Assembly (NCBI GenBank): GCA_012521315.1
Contig: JAAYMP010000172.1
Coordinates: 1-7,720, forward strand
Origin: Bacillota bacterium
GTDB lineage: Bacteria; Bacillota; UBA4882; UBA10575
Length of the DNA stretch: 7,720 nt
Direction: 5' to 3'
The translations under genes were made by a program, and so were the position numbers. This document shows positions 6,302 through 7,720 of the stretch, piece after piece (within the stretch, counting starts at the first letter, position 1; each line of letters opens with the position of its first letter). The notes below the pieces were generated by a model that worked only from the letters and a program-made list of their open reading frames with translations, did no database searches and was not told the origin of the DNA.

Positions 6302-7039
6302 ATGAAGTTGGCTCAAGAGGTGGCAATCATTACCGGGGCAGCCCGCGGGATTGGTCGGGCGATTGCCGAAGCGTTGGCCAGGGAAGGGGCTAAAGTGGTC
6401 CTGGTCGATCTGTTGCCTGCCGTGCATGATACTGCTGCGGAACTGCGGCAAGCCGGCTATGAAGTCCTGGCGCTGACGGTTGATGTGTCAAGTTTTGAGG
6501 AAGCCCAGCAAATGGTGGACCAGACGGTTGCCCATTTTGGACAAATTGATATTCTGGTGAATAATGCTGGTATTACCAGGGATAATCTATTACTACGCAT
6601 GCCCCCGGAAGACTGGGAAAAAGTGATCAACATCAATTTAACCGGAACTTTTAACTTGACGAAAGCGGCAATTAAACATATGATAAAAAGGAAATCCGGC
6701 AAAATTATCAATATTGCGTCGATTATTGGTGAGATTGGCAACGTAGGACAAGCAAACTACGCCGCTTCGAAAGCGGGGGTCATCGCCTTTACCAAATCGG
6801 TCGCTAAGGAACTGGGTTCCCGTGGGATTCGGGCCAATGCCGTGGCTCCGGGTTTTATCAAATCTCAAATGACCGACGTCTTGCCGGATAAGGTCAAAGC
6901 GGAATTGGAAAAACAGATTCCCCTTTCCCGTTTGGGACTACCGGAAGATGTGGCCAAAGCGGTTGTCTTTTTAGCTTCTTCCGATGCGGACTACATTACG
7001 GGACAGGTCTTAAACATCGACGGTGGAATGGTGATGTAA
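6302..7039 (+). CDS. fabG: 3-oxoacyl-ACP reductase (SDR family)
   Basis: This enzyme reduces 3-oxoacyl-ACP to 3-hydroxyacyl-ACP, the first reduction of the elongation cycle. It has 245 residues, typical of FabG. Visible are the cofactor motif TGAARGIG (11-18), NNAG (87-90), Asn112, and the catalytic Ser140, Tyr153 and Lys157 (YAASK). The C-terminus is GQVLNIDGGMVM, as is usual for FabG. Arg15 in the glycine-rich loop is the residue that favours NADPH, but beta-strand 2 ends in VVLVDLL with Asp36, a feature of NADH-using SDR enzymes. Cofactor choice is therefore uncertain. The ATG has GGGAGGT (6287-6293) 8 nt upstream and follows fabD by 15 nt, so it is in the same transcript. Confidence 0.96.
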   Translation: MKLAQEVAIITGAARGIGRAIAEALAREGAKVVLVDLLPAVHDTAAELRQAGYEVLALTVDVSSFEEAQQMVDQTVAHFGQIDILVNNAGITRDNLLLRMPPEDWEKVININLTGTFNLTKAAIKHMIKRKSGKIINIASIIGEIGNVGQANYAASKAGVIAFTKSVAKELGSRGIRANAVAPGFIKSQMTDVLPDKVKAELEKQIPLSRLGLPEDVAKAVVFLASSDADYITGQVLNIDGGMVM

Positions 7040-7076
7040 GATCTACTGTAGACGACCGGAGAAGAATCGCGTTTAG

Positions 7077-7090
7077 TTTAATAGATTAAA
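7077..7090. promoter_or_regulatory. AT-rich palindrome upstream of acpP, possible operator
   Basis: TTTAAT-AG-ATTAAA is a perfect inverted repeat with a 2-nt centre, lying 36 nt before the acpP start. Its size and symmetry would suit a small dimeric regulator of the FabT type, but it could be chance in an AT-rich gap. No good promoter pair was found next to it. Confidence 0.3.
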
Positions 7091-7125
7091 TAGAATTGAG
7101 GAGGCATTGGAAGGAGGTGAACAGG

Positions 7126-7362
7126 TTGGAAAAGATCTTTGAGAAAGTAAAAGAGATCGTGGTCGAACAACTGGGTGTGGATGAAGAAGAGGTAACCTTG
7201 GAGGCCTCTTTTGTCGATGATTTAGGTGCCGATTCGTTGGACATTGTCGAGTTGATTATGGCATTCGAGGAGGCATTTGAAACCGAGATTCCGGACGAAG
7301 ATGCCGAGAAAATCGTCACTGTTGGTGATGCGGTGAAATACATTAAAGAAAATGCTCAATAA
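7126..7362 (+). CDS. acpP: Acyl carrier protein
   Basis: A small acidic carrier that holds growing acyl chains on a 4'-phosphopantetheine arm and serves FabD, FabG, FabF and PlsX. The product has 78 residues, normal for ACP. The attachment site is Ser37 in DLGADSLDIVEL, and the four-helix pattern and acidic helix II (VELIMAFEEAFETEI) are typical. The TTG at 7126 is chosen because AAGGAGGTGA (7111-7120) lies 5 nt upstream and the product then begins MEKIFEKVKEIV as in other ACPs. An upstream in-frame TTG at 7096 would add ten basic residues that run through the ribosome site, so it is unlikely. The gap after fabG is 86 nt, longer than the other gaps in this operon. Confidence 0.97.
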   Translation: MEKIFEKVKEIVVEQLGVDEEEVTLEASFVDDLGADSLDIVELIMAFEEAFETEIPDEDAEKIVTVGDAVKYIKENAQ

Positions 7363-7368
7363 ATACTT

Positions 7369-7391
7369 AGTCCCGGGAGTTTCTCGGGACT
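7369..7391 (+). terminator. Stable hairpin just after acpP (terminator or RNA end stabiliser)
   Basis: AGTCCCGGGA (7369-7378) pairs with TCTCGGGACT (7382-7391), including one G-T pair, around a GTT loop. It begins 6 nt after the acpP stop. The bases after it (TATCACAAAA) lack a T-tract, so it may act as a 3'-end stabiliser or partial terminator rather than a full stop. Confidence 0.6.
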
Positions 7392-7420
7392 TATCACAAA
7401 AAGGTCTAATCTTTGTTTTT

Positions 7421-7445
7421 CCCCGCCGTTACGGTGGGGTATTTT
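7421..7445 (+). terminator. Second hairpin between acpP and fabF (weak terminator or attenuator)
   Basis: CCCCGCCG (7421-7428) pairs with CGGTGGGG (7432-7439), with one G-T pair and a TTA loop, and is followed by TATTTT. A T-rich run (CTTTGTTTTT) lies just before it. With the first hairpin it may reduce read-through into fabF, which has no convincing promoter of its own here. Confidence 0.6.
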
Positions 7446-7488
7446 ATAAGTATGAAGGATTGAACTTGCGTGCGAAAGAGGTGCCGAA

Positions 7489-7720
7489 ATGAGCAGAAGA
7501 GTAGTCGTTACCGGGCTGGGTGTCATCTCGGCCCTTGGGCTTAACGTAGACACCTTTTGGACGAACATCATGAACGGTAAATCCGGTGTTTCTTTGGTGG
7601 AGTCCTTCGATACTTCAGAGTTTCAGACGAAGATCGCGGCCGAAGTTAAGGACTTTAACCCGACGGATTATTTTGAAAAAAAAGAGGCCCGCCACATGGA
7701 CCGTTTTACCCAATTTGCCG
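7489..7720 (+). CDS. fabF: 3-oxoacyl-ACP synthase II (3' end outside window)
   Basis: This condensing enzyme extends acyl-ACP with malonyl-ACP during fatty-acid elongation. Only the first 77 codons are visible and the frame is open at the window edge. The start MSRRVVVTGLGVISALGLNV is the standard FabF beginning. It is followed by NGKSGVSLVESFDTSEFQTK, VKDFNPTDYF and KEARHMDRFTQFA, which match the N-terminal KAS II pattern and distinguish it from FabH. The catalytic Cys-His-His residues lie beyond the window. The ATG at 7489 has AAAGAGGTG (7475-7483) 5 nt upstream. It is separated from acpP by 126 nt with two hairpins. Confidence 0.95.
   Translation, partial: MSRRVVVTGLGVISALGLNVDTFWTNIMNGKSGVSLVESFDTSEFQTKIAAEVKDFNPTDYFEKKEARHMDRFTQFA

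Noticed and set aside
7042..7052. TCTAC-T-GTAGA short palindrome after fabG
   Set aside because: Only five bases per arm with a one-base centre; expected by chance at this length.
7096..7125. Upstream TTG start for acpP
   Set aside because: It would place the strong ribosome site inside the gene and add ten atypical basic residues to ACP.
1..7720. CRISPR array, insertion sequence, tRNA or rRNA gene
   Set aside because: No spaced repeats, transposase, terminal inverted repeats or RNA gene signatures were seen by eye on either strand.

Overview
The window looks like chromosome from a Firmicutes-type (Bacillota) anaerobe that probably has two membranes. Three things suggest this. The yceD-rpmF-plsX-fabD-fabG-acpP-fabF order is a Firmicutes-style lipid-synthesis locus. 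Strong AGGAGG-type ribosome sites and UUG starts occur throughout. The upstream genes encode a TonB-type C-terminal domain and an SLH/coiled-coil/transmembrane protein, both of which make most sense in a diderm envelope. Base composition is moderately GC-rich. A deep diderm lineage (Limnochordia/Hydrogenispora-like, Negativicutes or Halanaerobiales) is possible, but this placement is an inference with no search behind it. All genes are on the + strand.

Left part (1-3300): an envelope operon of three tightly joined genes. The first is the 3' end of a protein with a Pro/Glu-rich linker and a TonB-like C-terminal domain. Its stop is followed with no gap by a 709-residue exported beta-rich protein: an unrecognised N-terminal domain, two internal CARDB/NEW3-like repeats and a cohesin-like C-terminal domain. 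This overlaps a 215-residue protein with a signal peptide, one SLH domain, a coiled coil and a C-terminal membrane helix, an architecture like the Omp-alpha spacer of Thermotoga. This is the least ordinary part of the window.

Middle (3301-4330): a near-perfect vegetative promoter drives yceD (DUF177) and the overlapping rpmF (ribosomal protein L32), ending in a clear terminator. A gene-free stretch of about 190 bp follows and carries an extended -10 promoter for the lipid genes.

Right part (4335-7720): plsX, fabD, fabG, acpP and the 5' end of fabF. Together they make malonyl-ACP, run the elongation cycle and pass acyl chains to phospholipid synthesis. fabH, fabK and fapR, often found in this cluster in Firmicutes, are absent here. 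Two hairpins lie between acpP and fabF and may let acpP be expressed above fabF. Catalytic residues are intact in fabD, fabG and acpP. FabG has an acidic residue at the end of beta-strand 2 that may mean NADH use.
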